From NCBI RefSeq assembly GCF_003751445.1, contig NZ_RJUU01000002.1, positions 1,116,001 through 1,180,000 on the forward strand: a DNA stretch of 64,000 bases. Reading direction: 5' to 3'. The number at the start of each line of letters is the position of its first letter. Position 1 is the first letter of the stretch. Made by a program: the position numbers and the translations under genes. The notes beneath the pieces are model-generated. The model was not told the DNA's origin, did no database searches, and was given only the letters and a program-made list of their open reading frames with translations. The DNA is from Streptomyces sp. 840.1. Its GTDB lineage: Bacteria > Actinomycetota > Actinomycetes > Streptomycetales > Streptomycetaceae. This document shows positions 7,409 through 15,771 of the stretch, piece by piece.

Positions 7409-7936
7409 TCACGCCGTACGCAGCCACGCGTCGAGCTGCCGGAAATCGGCGTCGGTGAGGCCGCGCCCGGGATCGACGCGGTGGAGCAAGGACCGCCCCT
7501 CGTGGTGTGCGGCCACCCATCGCCGGTCCGCGTCCCCGATCTCGTCGTCGACCCACGCGAAGGCCCGCCCCGCCGCCCGGCCGACGAGCGTGCGGGTCTT
7601 CCAGTGCAGCCCGGCCCGCGCGTCCCGTTCGTCCTCGGCCGACGGACCGGGCCACAGCACCACGGGGAGCTGGGGCAGCCCGAGCCGCGGCGCGACGACC
7701 TCGTTCGCCTCGTGCGTCCAGGTCGTCGCCCACACCAGCTCGCAGCCGAGCGCGGCCAGCCGGGGCCCGAGTGCCGGATCGATCCTGGCGAGCAGCGGAT
7801 GCGCCCCGGCCCCGGGCGGGAGCGGGCCGTCCGGATACGTGGGGTGGATGCCGCCGGGCCCGGTTGCCGGGCCGAACGGCAGGAGCGGGCCGTCGACGTC
7901 GAGGAAGAGCAGCGGAGGCCCGCCCGAATCGGTCAC
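7409..7936 (-). CDS. HAD-like phosphatase domain protein
   Basis: A 175-residue cytoplasmic protein with the HAD motif I FLDVDGPLLPF (residues 11-21, DxD nucleophile pair). Motif II is probably WATTWTHEAN, and the C-terminal acidic motif IV is WVDDEIGDADRRW. It is short and has no large cap domain, as in the Streptomyces HAD domain-containing proteins of unknown substrate. The start is GTG 7934-7936; no strong ribosome binding site is seen. It is convergent with the UbiA gene (25-base gap). Confidence 0.8.
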   Translation of the reverse strand: MTDSGGPPLLFLDVDGPLLPFGPATGPGGIHPTYPDGPLPPGAGAHPLLARIDPALGPRLAALGCELVWATTWTHEANEVVAPRLGLPQLPVVLWPGPSAEDERDARAGLHWKTRTLVGRAAGRAFAWVDDEIGDADRRWVAAHHEGRSLLHRVDPGRGLTDADFRQLDAWLRTA

Positions 7937-7957
7937 CGCCGCACCGTACCGCCGGAT

Positions 7958-8692
7958 TCAGCGTCCGCCCGCCACCCGCAGGATCGCCCCGGTGGCGTAC
8001 GAGGCGTCGTCCGAGAGCAGCCAGGCGACGGCTCCGGCGACCTCTTCCGGCTGACCGGGCCGGCCCAGCGGGATGCCGGCGGCGGCCTTGTCCGGGCGCT
8101 CGGGGTCCTCGTGGAACTCGGTGCGGATGATGCCGGGCGACACCGCGTTGACCCGGATACCGGCGGCGGCGACCTCCTTGGACAGGCCGATGGTCATCGT
8201 GTCCACCGCGGCCTTGGCGGCGGCGTAGTGGACGTACTCGCCGGGGCCGCCGAGCGTGGCGGCGGCCGAGGACATGTTCACGATGGCCCCGCCACCGGTC
8301 CGGCTCATGTCGCGCACGGCCCGCCGCGCGCACAGGAGGTACCCGATGACGTTGACGTCCAGGGCGCGCCGGAGCCCGGCCGCGTCGGCGTCCGCGAGCG
8401 GGCCCGTCGGGCCGCCGACGCCCGCGTTGTTGACGAGCCCGGTGACGGGGCCGAGCCCGTCGGCCGCCGCCCGGAAGAGCTGGTCGACACCCGGTTCGTC
8501 GGTCGTGTCCATGCGCACCGTGACGCAGCGCCGGCCCGTCGCCCGCACGGATTCGGCCACGGCCTCGGCGGCCGCAGCGTCCGAGCGGTAGCCCAGCGCG
8601 ATGTCGTGGCCGTCGGCCGCCAGACGCACGCAGACGGCCGCGCCGATCCCGCGGCTGCCGCCGGTGACCACGGTGACGGGATGACGGCTCAT
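7958..8692 (-). CDS. Classical SDR oxidoreductase (FabG/glucose dehydrogenase-like)
   Basis: A 244-residue classical short-chain dehydrogenase. Cofactor motif TGGSRGIG (residues 10-17), NNAG (about 88-91), catalytic Ser in IVNMSSAAAT, Tyr/Lys in YVHYAAAKAAVD, and PG near the substrate loop (VSPGIIRTEF). The Arg after the first Gly-rich turn (GYRSD) suggests NADP(H). The start is ATG 8690-8692. The HAD gene lies 21 bases downstream in the same direction, so the two may be co-transcribed. Substrate unknown. Confidence 0.9.
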   Translation of the reverse strand: MSRHPVTVVTGGSRGIGAAVCVRLAADGHDIALGYRSDAAAAEAVAESVRATGRRCVTVRMDTTDEPGVDQLFRAAADGLGPVTGLVNNAGVGGPTGPLADADAAGLRRALDVNVIGYLLCARRAVRDMSRTGGGAIVNMSSAAATLGGPGEYVHYAAAKAAVDTMTIGLSKEVAAAGIRVNAVSPGIIRTEFHEDPERPDKAAAGIPLGRPGQPEEVAGAVAWLLSDDASYATGAILRVAGGR

Positions 8693-8913
8693 GGATGCCC
8701 CTGACTCGCGTGCGGAGACCCGGCGGCCCCCGCGGAGGGGACCATCGTAGAAATAGGTGGCCGAACCCCGTCCCGTGGCCGCCCCGAAGCGGCGTTACGA
8801 ACCCGAAACGGGCCCGACGGCTTCCGGAAACGACTCGGTGGACTGCCACCCACTCATGGAAGAGTGACAGTCCACCGGACGTACATGTGAGCGGTACCGC
8901 ACACGAGGCGGTA

Positions 8914-9096
8914 CTACACGGGGAGGTCGCTGCCGCCCCGCTCGGCCTGCTGGTCGCTCCGCTCCTGGAGCTTCTGGGCCTTCTCCTGCAGCCGGCGGCG
9001 CTGCTCCGGGTCCTTGGTGCGCTCCGCGGCCTCGGCCATGTGCCTGGCCTTCTCGCGCATCTGGTCGGCTCGGCCGGATTCTCCTGCAACGCTCAT
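8914..9096 (-). CDS. DUF6381 family small protein
   Basis: A 60-residue highly charged, Glu/Arg/Gln-rich protein predicted as one continuous helix or coiled coil (REKARHMAEAAERTKDPEQR). It starts with MSVAGESGR, as I recall for the Streptomyces DUF6381 family. A ribosome binding site (AAGGAG) lies about 7 bases before ATG 9094-9096. Function unknown; its genes commonly sit alone, as here. The 221 bases between it and the SDR start (8693-8913) hold no gene I can support. Confidence 0.8.
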   Translation of the reverse strand: MSVAGESGRADQMREKARHMAEAAERTKDPEQRRRLQEKAQKLQERSDQQAERGGSDLPV

Positions 9097-9269
9097 CGTC
9101 GCTCCTTGAACGGTAGGGAAGAGCGGGCCCCCTCAGAGAACCAGCGCTCCGCGACCATCGCACCCCGAACCGCTACGTACCGTGAAGGTGCCAGGTGAGG
9201 CGGGTTCCGGGAACGGGCCGGGGGCAGGCGCGGGACTCGCGGGTCCCCGGCGCTGGCATGATCTGGGGT

Positions 9270-9968
9270 ATGAACGAGCGCATGATCGCCGCGTGTGACG
9301 GGGCATCGAAGGGTAATCCGGGGCCTGCGGCCTGGGCGTATGTGGTGGCCGACGCGGAGGGCAGGCCCTTCAGGTGGGAGGCGGGGCCCCTGGGTACCGC
9401 CACCAACAACGTCGCCGAGCTCACCGCGCTGCGGGAACTGCTGGAGTCCGTCGACCCGGGGGTGGCCCTCGAGGTCCGGATGGATTCGCAGTACGCGATG
9501 AACGCCGTCACCAAGTGGCTGCGCGGCTGGAAGCGCAACGGCTGGAAGACCTCGGCGGGCAAGCCCGTGGCCAACCGGGAGCTGGTGGTCCGCATCGACG
9601 CCCTGCTGACCGGCCGGTCGGTGGACTTCGTCTACGTGCCCGCCCACCAGGTGGACGGCGACCCGCTGAACGCCCTCGCCGACCAGGCGTGCAGCGAGGC
9701 GGCCGTGGCGCAGCGCGCGGCAGGCACCTCGCAGGGCTCGGCCGACCTGCCGGTGCCCGTGGCCGCCCGCGCCTCCGAAGGACGCCGGACCGGCGGTGCG
9801 GCGAAGAGCACGGCGAAGAGCACGGGTGGCACGGCCCGCAGCGGCGCGACCATCCGCGCCAGGTACGCGGGCCGGTGCCACTGCGGCAAGCCCTACGCGG
9901 CCAAGGACACGATCGCGAAGAACGACCAGGGCTGGGGCCACCCGGAGTGCCGCACCGCATCCGTCTGA
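9270..9968 (+). CDS. rnhA: Ribonuclease H family protein with C-terminal Cys/His tail
   Basis: A 232-residue protein. Residues 1-150 form an RNase HI domain that cleaves RNA in RNA/DNA hybrids: Asp10 in AACDGASKGNPG, Glu50 in NNVAELTAL, Asp72 in RMDSQYAMNAV and the last acidic/His region VPAHQVDGDPLNALADQA. After an Ala/Ser/Thr-rich linker (about 155-195) comes a C-terminal module RCHCGKPYAAKD...GWGHPEC, whose spaced Cys and His residues could bind zinc. The start is ATG 9270; an in-frame ATG at 9282 and upstream codons are possible. The bacterial RNase HI core is normally about 150 residues, so the tail is an actinobacterial extension. Confidence 0.9.
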   Translation: MNERMIAACDGASKGNPGPAAWAYVVADAEGRPFRWEAGPLGTATNNVAELTALRELLESVDPGVALEVRMDSQYAMNAVTKWLRGWKRNGWKTSAGKPVANRELVVRIDALLTGRSVDFVYVPAHQVDGDPLNALADQACSEAAVAQRAAGTSQGSADLPVPVAARASEGRRTGGAAKSTAKSTGGTARSGATIRARYAGRCHCGKPYAAKDTIAKNDQGWGHPECRTASV

Positions 9969-10107
9969 CGCGCACCGCCCGGAACGCCCCCGTACGGGTC
10001 CCGGTGATCCGCCCCGCGCGGCGGGCCGCGCGTGCCATGATGCGGCTCCGGCGAAGCGGTCGACGCGCCGCCGGAGCCGCGGACGACGGTGACACGCTGG
10101 GGGGCGT

Positions 10108-10845
10108 ATGGAAAGCACGGGAACGGTGCTGCGTGAACTGCGCGGGGCGCAGAAGACGGCCAAGGGGGTGTCGCTCTACTCGCGGTACGTGAACCGGCCG
10201 GCCGGCCGGATCTTCGCCGCAGCCGCCTTCCGGCTGGGTATGACACCCAATCAAGTCACCCTGGTGAGCGCTGCGTTCACCTTCGCGTCCATCGCCGCCC
10301 TGGCTCTGGCCAGGCCCACCTGGGGGCTGGCGGTCCTGGTCTGGCTCGGGCTCGTCGTGGGCTTCGCGCTGGACTCGGCCGACGGGCAGCTCGCCCGGCT
10401 CACCGGGCGGGGCGGCCCCGACGGCGAATGGCTCGACCACGTCGTCGACTGCGCCAAGATGATCCTCGTCCACACCGCCGTACTGATCTCGTTCCAGCGC
10501 TCTTTCGCGCTGCCGGCCGACGGCTGGCTGCTCCTGCCGCTCGGCTTCCTGTTCGTGGCGGTGCTGACCTTCTGCGCGGGGCTGCTGCGGGAACAGCTCG
10601 GCAAGGCGGCCGCCGCCGGCCGTCCGGAGCCGGACGGCGGCGGGCCCCCGCAGGCGGTCTCCCGGCTGCGGGCCGTGGCGCTGCTGCCGGCCGACTACGG
10701 GGTGTTCTGCCTGGTGTTCCTGCTGCTCGGCGACGAGACGGCGTTCCGGATCGGCTATGCCGCGCTCGCCGCCGTGCACGCGCTGTTCCTGGTGGCGTTC
10801 CTGGCCAAGTGGTTCAGGGAGCTGAAAGCGCTCCGGGCGCACTGA
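10108..10845 (+). CDS. CDP-alcohol phosphatidyltransferase family membrane protein
   Basis: A 245-residue integral membrane enzyme with the family signature DGxxAR-x(8)-GxxxDxxxD, visible as DSADGQLARLTGRGGPDG then EWLDHVVD (about residues 90-115), and about six hydrophobic segments. It transfers a phosphoryl-alcohol from a CDP-linked donor. The neighbouring convergent gene is a nucleotidyltransferase of the TagD type, which could make such a CDP donor, and both border an exopolysaccharide locus. ATG 10108 follows a GGGGGG tract. The 3' end overlaps the convergent gene by 32 bases. Confidence 0.9.
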   Translation: MESTGTVLRELRGAQKTAKGVSLYSRYVNRPAGRIFAAAAFRLGMTPNQVTLVSAAFTFASIAALALARPTWGLAVLVWLGLVVGFALDSADGQLARLTGRGGPDGEWLDHVVDCAKMILVHTAVLISFQRSFALPADGWLLLPLGFLFVAVLTFCAGLLREQLGKAAAAGRPEPDGGGPPQAVSRLRAVALLPADYGVFCLVFLLLGDETAFRIGYAALAAVHALFLVAFLAKWFRELKALRAH

Positions 10846-11260
10846 CCAGCGAGTCCAGCGCCCGGCGCAGCTGAGTGCTGGACGTGTGCACGGTGTACGG
10901 GAAGTAGACGACCTCCACGCCGACCTCCGCGAAGTCGCGTTCGAGCCGCTTGCCCTTCTCCGTGCCCCGCCAGTCGTCCCCCTTGAAGATGACGTCGAAC
11001 CTGACCTGCTGCCAGGTCTCCACCTTGTCGGGGACGGTCTCGACGAAGGCGGCGTCCACGTACCGGACGCTCCGTACGATCTCCAGCCGTTCCGGCAGCG
11101 GAATGACCGGTCCGCGGCCCTTCGCGAGCGCGGCCATCTCGTCCGAGACGACCCCCGCGACCAGGTAGTCGCACTGGCTGCGGGCATGCCGCAGGATGTT
11201 GAGGTGACCCACGTGGAACAGGTCGTAGACACCCGGCGCGTAGCCGACCCTGTGCACCAT
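10814..11260 (-). CDS. Adenylyl/cytidylyltransferase family protein (TagD-like)
   Basis: A 148-residue nucleotidyltransferase of the glycerol-3-phosphate cytidylyltransferase/HldE-C fold. It has the HxGH motif in GVYDLFHVGHLNILRHA (about residues 9-25) and the C-terminal TSSTQLR motif (ISSTxxR type), plus VIFKGDDWRG, typical of TagD relatives. It should activate a phospho-alcohol or phospho-sugar as an NDP derivative. ATG 11258-11260 is preceded by GGGGGAGAG; the longer open frame has no support. The last 32 bases lie inside the 3' end of the convergent phosphatidyltransferase, so the two genes cannot both have a normal separate terminator. Confidence 0.88.
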   Translation of the reverse strand: MVHRVGYAPGVYDLFHVGHLNILRHARSQCDYLVAGVVSDEMAALAKGRGPVIPLPERLEIVRSVRYVDAAFVETVPDKVETWQQVRFDVIFKGDDWRGTEKGKRLERDFAEVGVEVVYFPYTVHTSSTQLRRALDSLVSAPGALSAP

Positions 11261-11474
11261 CCGTTCTCTCCCCCCACGGTGAACGTGATGTCCGTGTCCC
11301 AGCGGTGGTTTTCCGGACATGGCATCCGGTCCGGTGGGATATCGGTATCGGTGTTGATCGTGCAACGACCTTACTGTGAAGACCACTTGCGCATCACGTG
11401 AACGGATAAGCTCACTTTTGGGGCTGTTCCTTGGGGGGAACACAGGTGGCTCCGGGGGGAAGGCGGGCGTTCCG
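11261..11474. promoter_or_regulatory. Divergent promoter region, relatively AT-rich
   Basis: 214 bases between the nucleotidyltransferase (minus) and the first exopolysaccharide glycosyltransferase (plus). The stretch 11340-11425 is clearly less GC-rich than its surroundings (TTACTGTGAAGACCACTTG, GGATAAGCTCACTTTTGG), as expected of promoters. I cannot pick -10/-35 boxes with confidence. Confidence 0.5.
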
Positions 11475-12755
11475 ATGCCAGACGCAGATCAGCTGCCGTA
11501 CGCAGACCGGCGCGGGCCGTTCCGTGACCGCCGTCTGCTGGTCGTCTCGACCAACTACGCGCCCGAACTCACCGGAATCGGCCCGTACGCCGCGCAGCTC
11601 GCGGAACACTGGGCCGCGTCCGGCGCCGAGACCCACGTGCTGACCGGCATGCCGCACTATCCGTCCTGGCGCACCGAGTCGGCGTACCGGGGGGTGTGGC
11701 GGACCGAGGAGCAGCGCTCGGGGGTGACGGTCCACCGGCGAAGACACTATGTGCCGCCCCGTCAGAGCGCCCTGCGCAGAGCGGCGTTCGAGGCAACCGT
11801 CCTCGCCCATGGCCTGGTCTCCCCGCCCCCGGTGCGGGCGGACGCGGTGATCTCCCAGATGCCGAGCCTCGCCGGCGGCGTCCTGGGTGCGCGGCTGGCC
11901 CGCCGCCACCGCGTCCCGTACATACCCGTCGTGCAGGACCTGATGGGCGCCGCCGCCGCGCAGAGCGGCATCCGGGGCGGCGACCGGGCGGCGGCGGTGG
12001 CATCCCGGGCCGAGCGGTACGCACTGCGCGCCGCCTCCCTCGTCGGCGTCATCCACGAGAGCTTCGTCCCCCGGGTGACCGCCTACGGCGTCGACCCCGG
12101 ACGCATCCGGCTGGTCCCCAACTGGACCCACGTGAAGCCCCCTTCGGCCGAACGCGCCGTGACCAGGGCGCGGCTGGGCTGGCCCGGGGGCACCCCGGTG
12201 GTCCTGCACTCCGGGAACATGGGGCTCAAGCAGGGCCTGGAGGTCCTCGTCGACGCGGCCAGGCTCGCCCCCGGGATACGCATCGTGCTGATGGGCGACG
12301 GCAACCAGCGCGAGGCCCTGCTGGCCCGCGCGGCCGGGCTGCCCAACGTCGAGTTCCTGCCGGCGGCGGGGGCGGACGATTTCACCGACGTCCTGGCCGC
12401 CGCCGACGTCCTCGCCGTGACCCAGCGGGCCTCCGTGCTCGACATGAGCGTGCCCTCCAAGCTGACCTCGTACTTCGTCTCGGGCCGCCCGGTCGTCGCC
12501 TCGGTGGCGGACGAGGGGGGCACCGCCCAGGAGGTGCAGCGCTCCGGCGCCGGGCTGCTCGTCGCACCTGAGGATCCGGCCGCGGTACTGGCGGCCGTAC
12601 GCAAGCTCGTCGAGCAGCCGGCCGCCGCCGACGAACTCGGCGCCCACGGACCCCGGTACGTGGCACAGCACCTCGGCCGGGAAGCCGGCCTCGCCCGCTT
12701 CGACGCACTGCTCACCGAGGTTCTTCAGGACGCCCAAGGGAGACCACGCCGATGA
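11475..12755 (+). CDS. WcaI-type GT4 glycosyltransferase
   Basis: A 426-residue GT-B fold glycosyltransferase. The N-terminal half has VVSTNYAPELTGIGPYAAQL and THVLTGMPHYPSW, hallmarks of the WcaI (colanic acid, fucosyl-related) group; the C-terminal half has the donor-site segment VLHSGNMGLKQGLEVLVDAA and the E-x7-E-like region. It adds a sugar to the growing lipid-linked repeat unit at the inner face of the membrane. I chose ATG 11475 after a GGGGGGAAGG tract; the frame is open back to 11376. The stop overlaps the next start by four bases (ATGA). The neighbouring Gmd/Fcl genes fit a fucose-containing product. Confidence 0.88.
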   Translation: MPDADQLPYADRRGPFRDRRLLVVSTNYAPELTGIGPYAAQLAEHWAASGAETHVLTGMPHYPSWRTESAYRGVWRTEEQRSGVTVHRRRHYVPPRQSALRRAAFEATVLAHGLVSPPPVRADAVISQMPSLAGGVLGARLARRHRVPYIPVVQDLMGAAAAQSGIRGGDRAAAVASRAERYALRAASLVGVIHESFVPRVTAYGVDPGRIRLVPNWTHVKPPSAERAVTRARLGWPGGTPVVLHSGNMGLKQGLEVLVDAARLAPGIRIVLMGDGNQREALLARAAGLPNVEFLPAAGADDFTDVLAAADVLAVTQRASVLDMSVPSKLTSYFVSGRPVVASVADEGGTAQEVQRSGAGLLVAPEDPAAVLAAVRKLVEQPAAADELGAHGPRYVAQHLGREAGLARFDALLTEVLQDAQGRPRR

Positions 12756-14530
12756 CCCAGCCGATCCGCGCCCTGGAGGACCAGGACGAACCCGCGCTGC
12801 TAAGGGACCAGTTCAGGCAGCTCCTGCGCTATCGCGCTCTGCTCGCATGCGGCGTGGTCCTCGGACTGCTCGGCGGCGGCTGGCTCGCCCTGAGCGGCGA
12901 GGACACCTACAGCTCCACCGGCGAGGTGTCGGTGCGCTCGGCCGCCTCGGACCCGTTCGCGGCGGGCGCCTCGGCCGACAAGGGCATCAACATCGGCTCC
13001 GAACGCCAGACCGCCGTCAGCGACGCCGTGGGGACCGTGGCGATCGGCTCGCTGGCCAAGCACGGCGACCGGGTGGAGGTCGGCAAGCTGCTGACCGGAC
13101 TCCAGGTCACCAACCCGCCCAACACCCTGGTCCTCAGGTTCTCCTACACCGCCCGCGACCCCGAACAGGCCAGGGCGCGGGCCCAGGCGCTCGCCGAGGC
13201 CTACCTGGAGATCCGCAGGGAGCGCACCGAGAACAGCATCGACAACATGGTCGACGGCTACCGCGCCCAGCTGAAGCCGCTCACCGAACAGCGCGACCGG
13301 CTCGCCGAGCAGGAGACCGGCACCGTCGGCAGCGACGTCACCAGCGCCCGCGCCAACATCATCGTCGCCATCTCCGAACTCAGCCAGAAGATCTCGGAGT
13401 TGCGCGCCCTGGACACCACGCCCGGCTACCTGAACAAGAAGCCGGTCGCACCCGAGCAGCCCACCGGCGCCGGACTGCCCCTGCTCCTCGGACTCGGCGG
13501 CGTCGTCGGACTCGCACTCGGCCTGCTGCTCTCCTGGGTACGGCTCGTCTTCGACCCGGCGGTCCGCTCCACCAGGGAACTCGTCCGCTCGCTCGGCGCC
13601 CCGCTGCTCGGCACCCTGCCCAGGGAGCGCGCCGCCGCGGGCCGGCTGCTCGCCATCGGACGCGGCGGCAGCCGGCTGGCCGAGGAGTACCGGGCGGTGG
13701 CCTTCCGGCTCGCGTACGACCCCTCGTTCGCCGAGCGGCGTCGGCTCCTGGTCACCGCGCCCCGCGGGGACAACGCCATGGCCGCAGCCGCGGCGGTCAA
13801 CCTGGCGGCCGCCTTCGCGGAGATGGGGCGCGACGTGCTGCTGGTCGAGGCCGATCTGCGCACTCCGTCACTGGCCAGGGACCTCGGCGCCGCGACCCGG
13901 GGCGGACGGCCCCGCTGGGCCGCCGAGCGCGACGAACGGGGCTGGCCGTCCGACAGCCGCACCAACGTGGACGTGCCCGGCTCGGGGGCCTTCACCCTGA
14001 TCGCGGGCCGCCGGATGGACAACGTGCCCCGCGCCCTGACGTCCGCGCCCGTCGGCCGGATCGTCGCCGAGGGCGGCCGGCCGGGAGCCGTCGTGATCGT
14101 GCTCGCCCCGCCCGTCCTCTCGTTCGCCGACGCCGTCGCGCTCATCGACCGGGTGGAGGGCGTCGTGGTGGTCTGCGACCCGCGCGAGGTGCACCGCAGC
14201 GACCTGGAACGGATCCGCGAGATCATCGGCGCCGCGGGCGGCTCCGTGCTCGGCACCCTGCTGCATCCCGGACACGGGCGGGCCGAGCGCCGGGCCCGCC
14301 GGAAGGCGGCCGAGCGCGGCGCCCGCGACGCGCAGGCACCGGGAAGGGGCCGCGACGGGCAGGGCGGCCGCGCACAGCCGGACGGAGGTCCCCGGACCGG
14401 CGGTGGCCGCGCCGCAGACCCCGCCGAGACGCTCGGCCTGCGCACCCTGGACGCCGGCAGCACCAGGCCCGGCGGCGGCAACGGCCAGGGCGGCGGCAGC
14501 GGCCACAGCAGCTCCGCAGGACACAGATGA
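12752..14530 (+). CDS. Wzz-like polysaccharide co-polymerase with a degenerate BY-kinase-type domain
   Basis: A 592-residue inner-membrane protein. Residues 20-50 hold TM1, about 50-230 the external Wzz domain with helical heptad-rich stretch, about 245-265 TM2, then a cytoplasmic CpsD/BY-kinase-like domain (about 290-510). That domain is decayed: the Walker A site, normally GEGKS/T, reads APRGDNAM, with no Lys; Walker A' is VLLVEADLR; the Walker B position reads VIVLAPPVL without Asp. The last 100 residues are Gly/Arg/Ser-rich and contain no tyrosine, so there is no autophosphorylation cluster. It should still set chain length or export but cannot act as a normal tyrosine kinase. ATGA overlaps at both ends couple it to WcaI and Wzx. 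Confidence 0.88.
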   Translation: MTQPIRALEDQDEPALLRDQFRQLLRYRALLACGVVLGLLGGGWLALSGEDTYSSTGEVSVRSAASDPFAAGASADKGINIGSERQTAVSDAVGTVAIGSLAKHGDRVEVGKLLTGLQVTNPPNTLVLRFSYTARDPEQARARAQALAEAYLEIRRERTENSIDNMVDGYRAQLKPLTEQRDRLAEQETGTVGSDVTSARANIIVAISELSQKISELRALDTTPGYLNKKPVAPEQPTGAGLPLLLGLGGVVGLALGLLLSWVRLVFDPAVRSTRELVRSLGAPLLGTLPRERAAAGRLLAIGRGGSRLAEEYRAVAFRLAYDPSFAERRRLLVTAPRGDNAMAAAAAVNLAAAFAEMGRDVLLVEADLRTPSLARDLGAATRGGRPRWAAERDERGWPSDSRTNVDVPGSGAFTLIAGRRMDNVPRALTSAPVGRIVAEGGRPGAVVIVLAPPVLSFADAVALIDRVEGVVVVCDPREVHRSDLERIREIIGAAGGSVLGTLLHPGHGRAERRARRKAAERGARDAQAPGRGRDGQGGRAQPDGGPRTGGGRAADPAETLGLRTLDAGSTRPGGGNGQGGGSGHSSSAGHR

Positions 14531-15771
14531 AGGCACGCACCGCGGTCGCCTGCTCGGTCGCGGACCAGGGGGTGGCGGCGCTCACCAACATCGCGGTCCT
14601 GGTGGTGGCGGCCCGGCTCTCCACCGTCTCCGACTTCGCCCGCTTCTCCGGCGTCTACCTGGTCTTCACCGTCCTGCTCGGCGTCTTCGGCGCCTACACC
14701 GGACAGCCGCTCGTGCTGCGCCGGGGCGCGGGCGAGGAGACCCGCGGCGCCTGCCGCTCGGCCGTCGCCTTCACGCTGCTCGTCTCGGCCGTCCTCGGCG
14801 CCCTGCTCGCCGCCGTCTGCGCGGCCCTCGCGGGGGACACCGCGCGGGCCCTGATGGCGCTGGGACTCGTGCTGCCCGTCGTCCTCGCGCAGGACACGGC
14901 CCGCTACGCCTTCGCCACGCTCCAGGCGCAGCACCTGGCCCTGGCCGCGGACACGCTCCGGCTGGTCTGCGTGCTCGGCGCCCTGACCGTGCAGCCGCAC
15001 GGTGCGTCGGCCGCCCGCCTGGTCGCCGTCTGGGGCCTGTCCGCGCTGCCGGCGCTCCTGCTGTCCGTCACCGTGCTGCAGCGCCGGACGGCCGGAACGC
15101 CCCTGCGGCTGGTACCGCTGCTGCGGCGCGGGTACCTGGGCCGGCGGTTCGTCGTCGAGTTCGGGGTGGGCAACGCCGGCAGTCAGCTCTCCGTGCTCGG
15201 CCTCGGCGTGGTCGGCAACCCCCTCGTGGTCGGTGCGCTGCGCGGCGCGACCACCCTCTTCGGTCCGCTGAACGTGCTGTTCACCTCCGCCACCGGCTTC
15301 GGCCCCCCGCTGCTCGGACGGCTCGCCACCGACCGGCTGCGGGTGCGGGCCACCGCCGCGCTGGCAGCTGTACTGGCGGCGACCGCCGCGGGCTGGGCCA
15401 CCGTTCTGGCCCTGCTGCCGGGATCGGTGGGCCGCCACCTGCTGGGGGATACCTGGCCCACAGCGGCCGCGCTGCTCCCGGCGACCGGCAGTCAGTACGC
15501 GGCGATGGCCGTCGGCACCTGCGGGCTGCTGGCGCTGAGACTGCTCGATCCGCGCACCACGCTCTCCATCCAGGTGGTCTTCTCGCTCACGGCGGTGGGC
15601 TTCCTGATCGGCGGGTACTGGCTCGGCGGGGTGCCGGGCGCCGCCTGGGGCCTGTGCCTGGGTTCCGTCTGCAAGGCGATCGCCACCTGGAGCAGGGTGG
15701 CCCGGCTGAACCGTCGCGGGGGCCCGGCACGGCCCCCGGTCAGTGCGACCGCCGTCCGTTCCGCTCCCTGA
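14527..15771 (+). CDS. Wzx-type lipid-linked oligosaccharide flippase (MOP superfamily)
   Basis: A 414-residue polytopic membrane protein with about twelve hydrophobic helices and the RfbX/PST-like N terminus. It is expected to flip the undecaprenyl-linked repeat unit across the membrane. Its ATG overlaps the Wzz-like stop by four bases, so it is translated with it. The last 32 bases overlap the 3' end of the convergent Wzy-like gene. Assignment rests on hydrophobicity pattern and context (glycosyltransferases, Wzz, Wzy), as MOP flippases have few fixed motifs. Confidence 0.82.
   Translation: MKARTAVACSVADQGVAALTNIAVLVVAARLSTVSDFARFSGVYLVFTVLLGVFGAYTGQPLVLRRGAGEETRGACRSAVAFTLLVSAVLGALLAAVCAALAGDTARALMALGLVLPVVLAQDTARYAFATLQAQHLALAADTLRLVCVLGALTVQPHGASAARLVAVWGLSALPALLLSVTVLQRRTAGTPLRLVPLLRRGYLGRRFVVEFGVGNAGSQLSVLGLGVVGNPLVVGALRGATTLFGPLNVLFTSATGFGPPLLGRLATDRLRVRATAALAAVLAATAAGWATVLALLPGSVGRHLLGDTWPTAAALLPATGSQYAAMAVGTCGLLALRLLDPRTTLSIQVVFSLTAVGFLIGGYWLGGVPGAAWGLCLGSVCKAIATWSRVARLNRRGGPARPPVSATAVRSAP

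Noticed and set aside
12847-14526. Long plus-strand frame overlapping the Wzz gene and running into the flippase frame
   Set aside because: The part before 14527 is Arg/Pro/Ala-rich noise; only the flippase portion from the ATG at 14527 is real.
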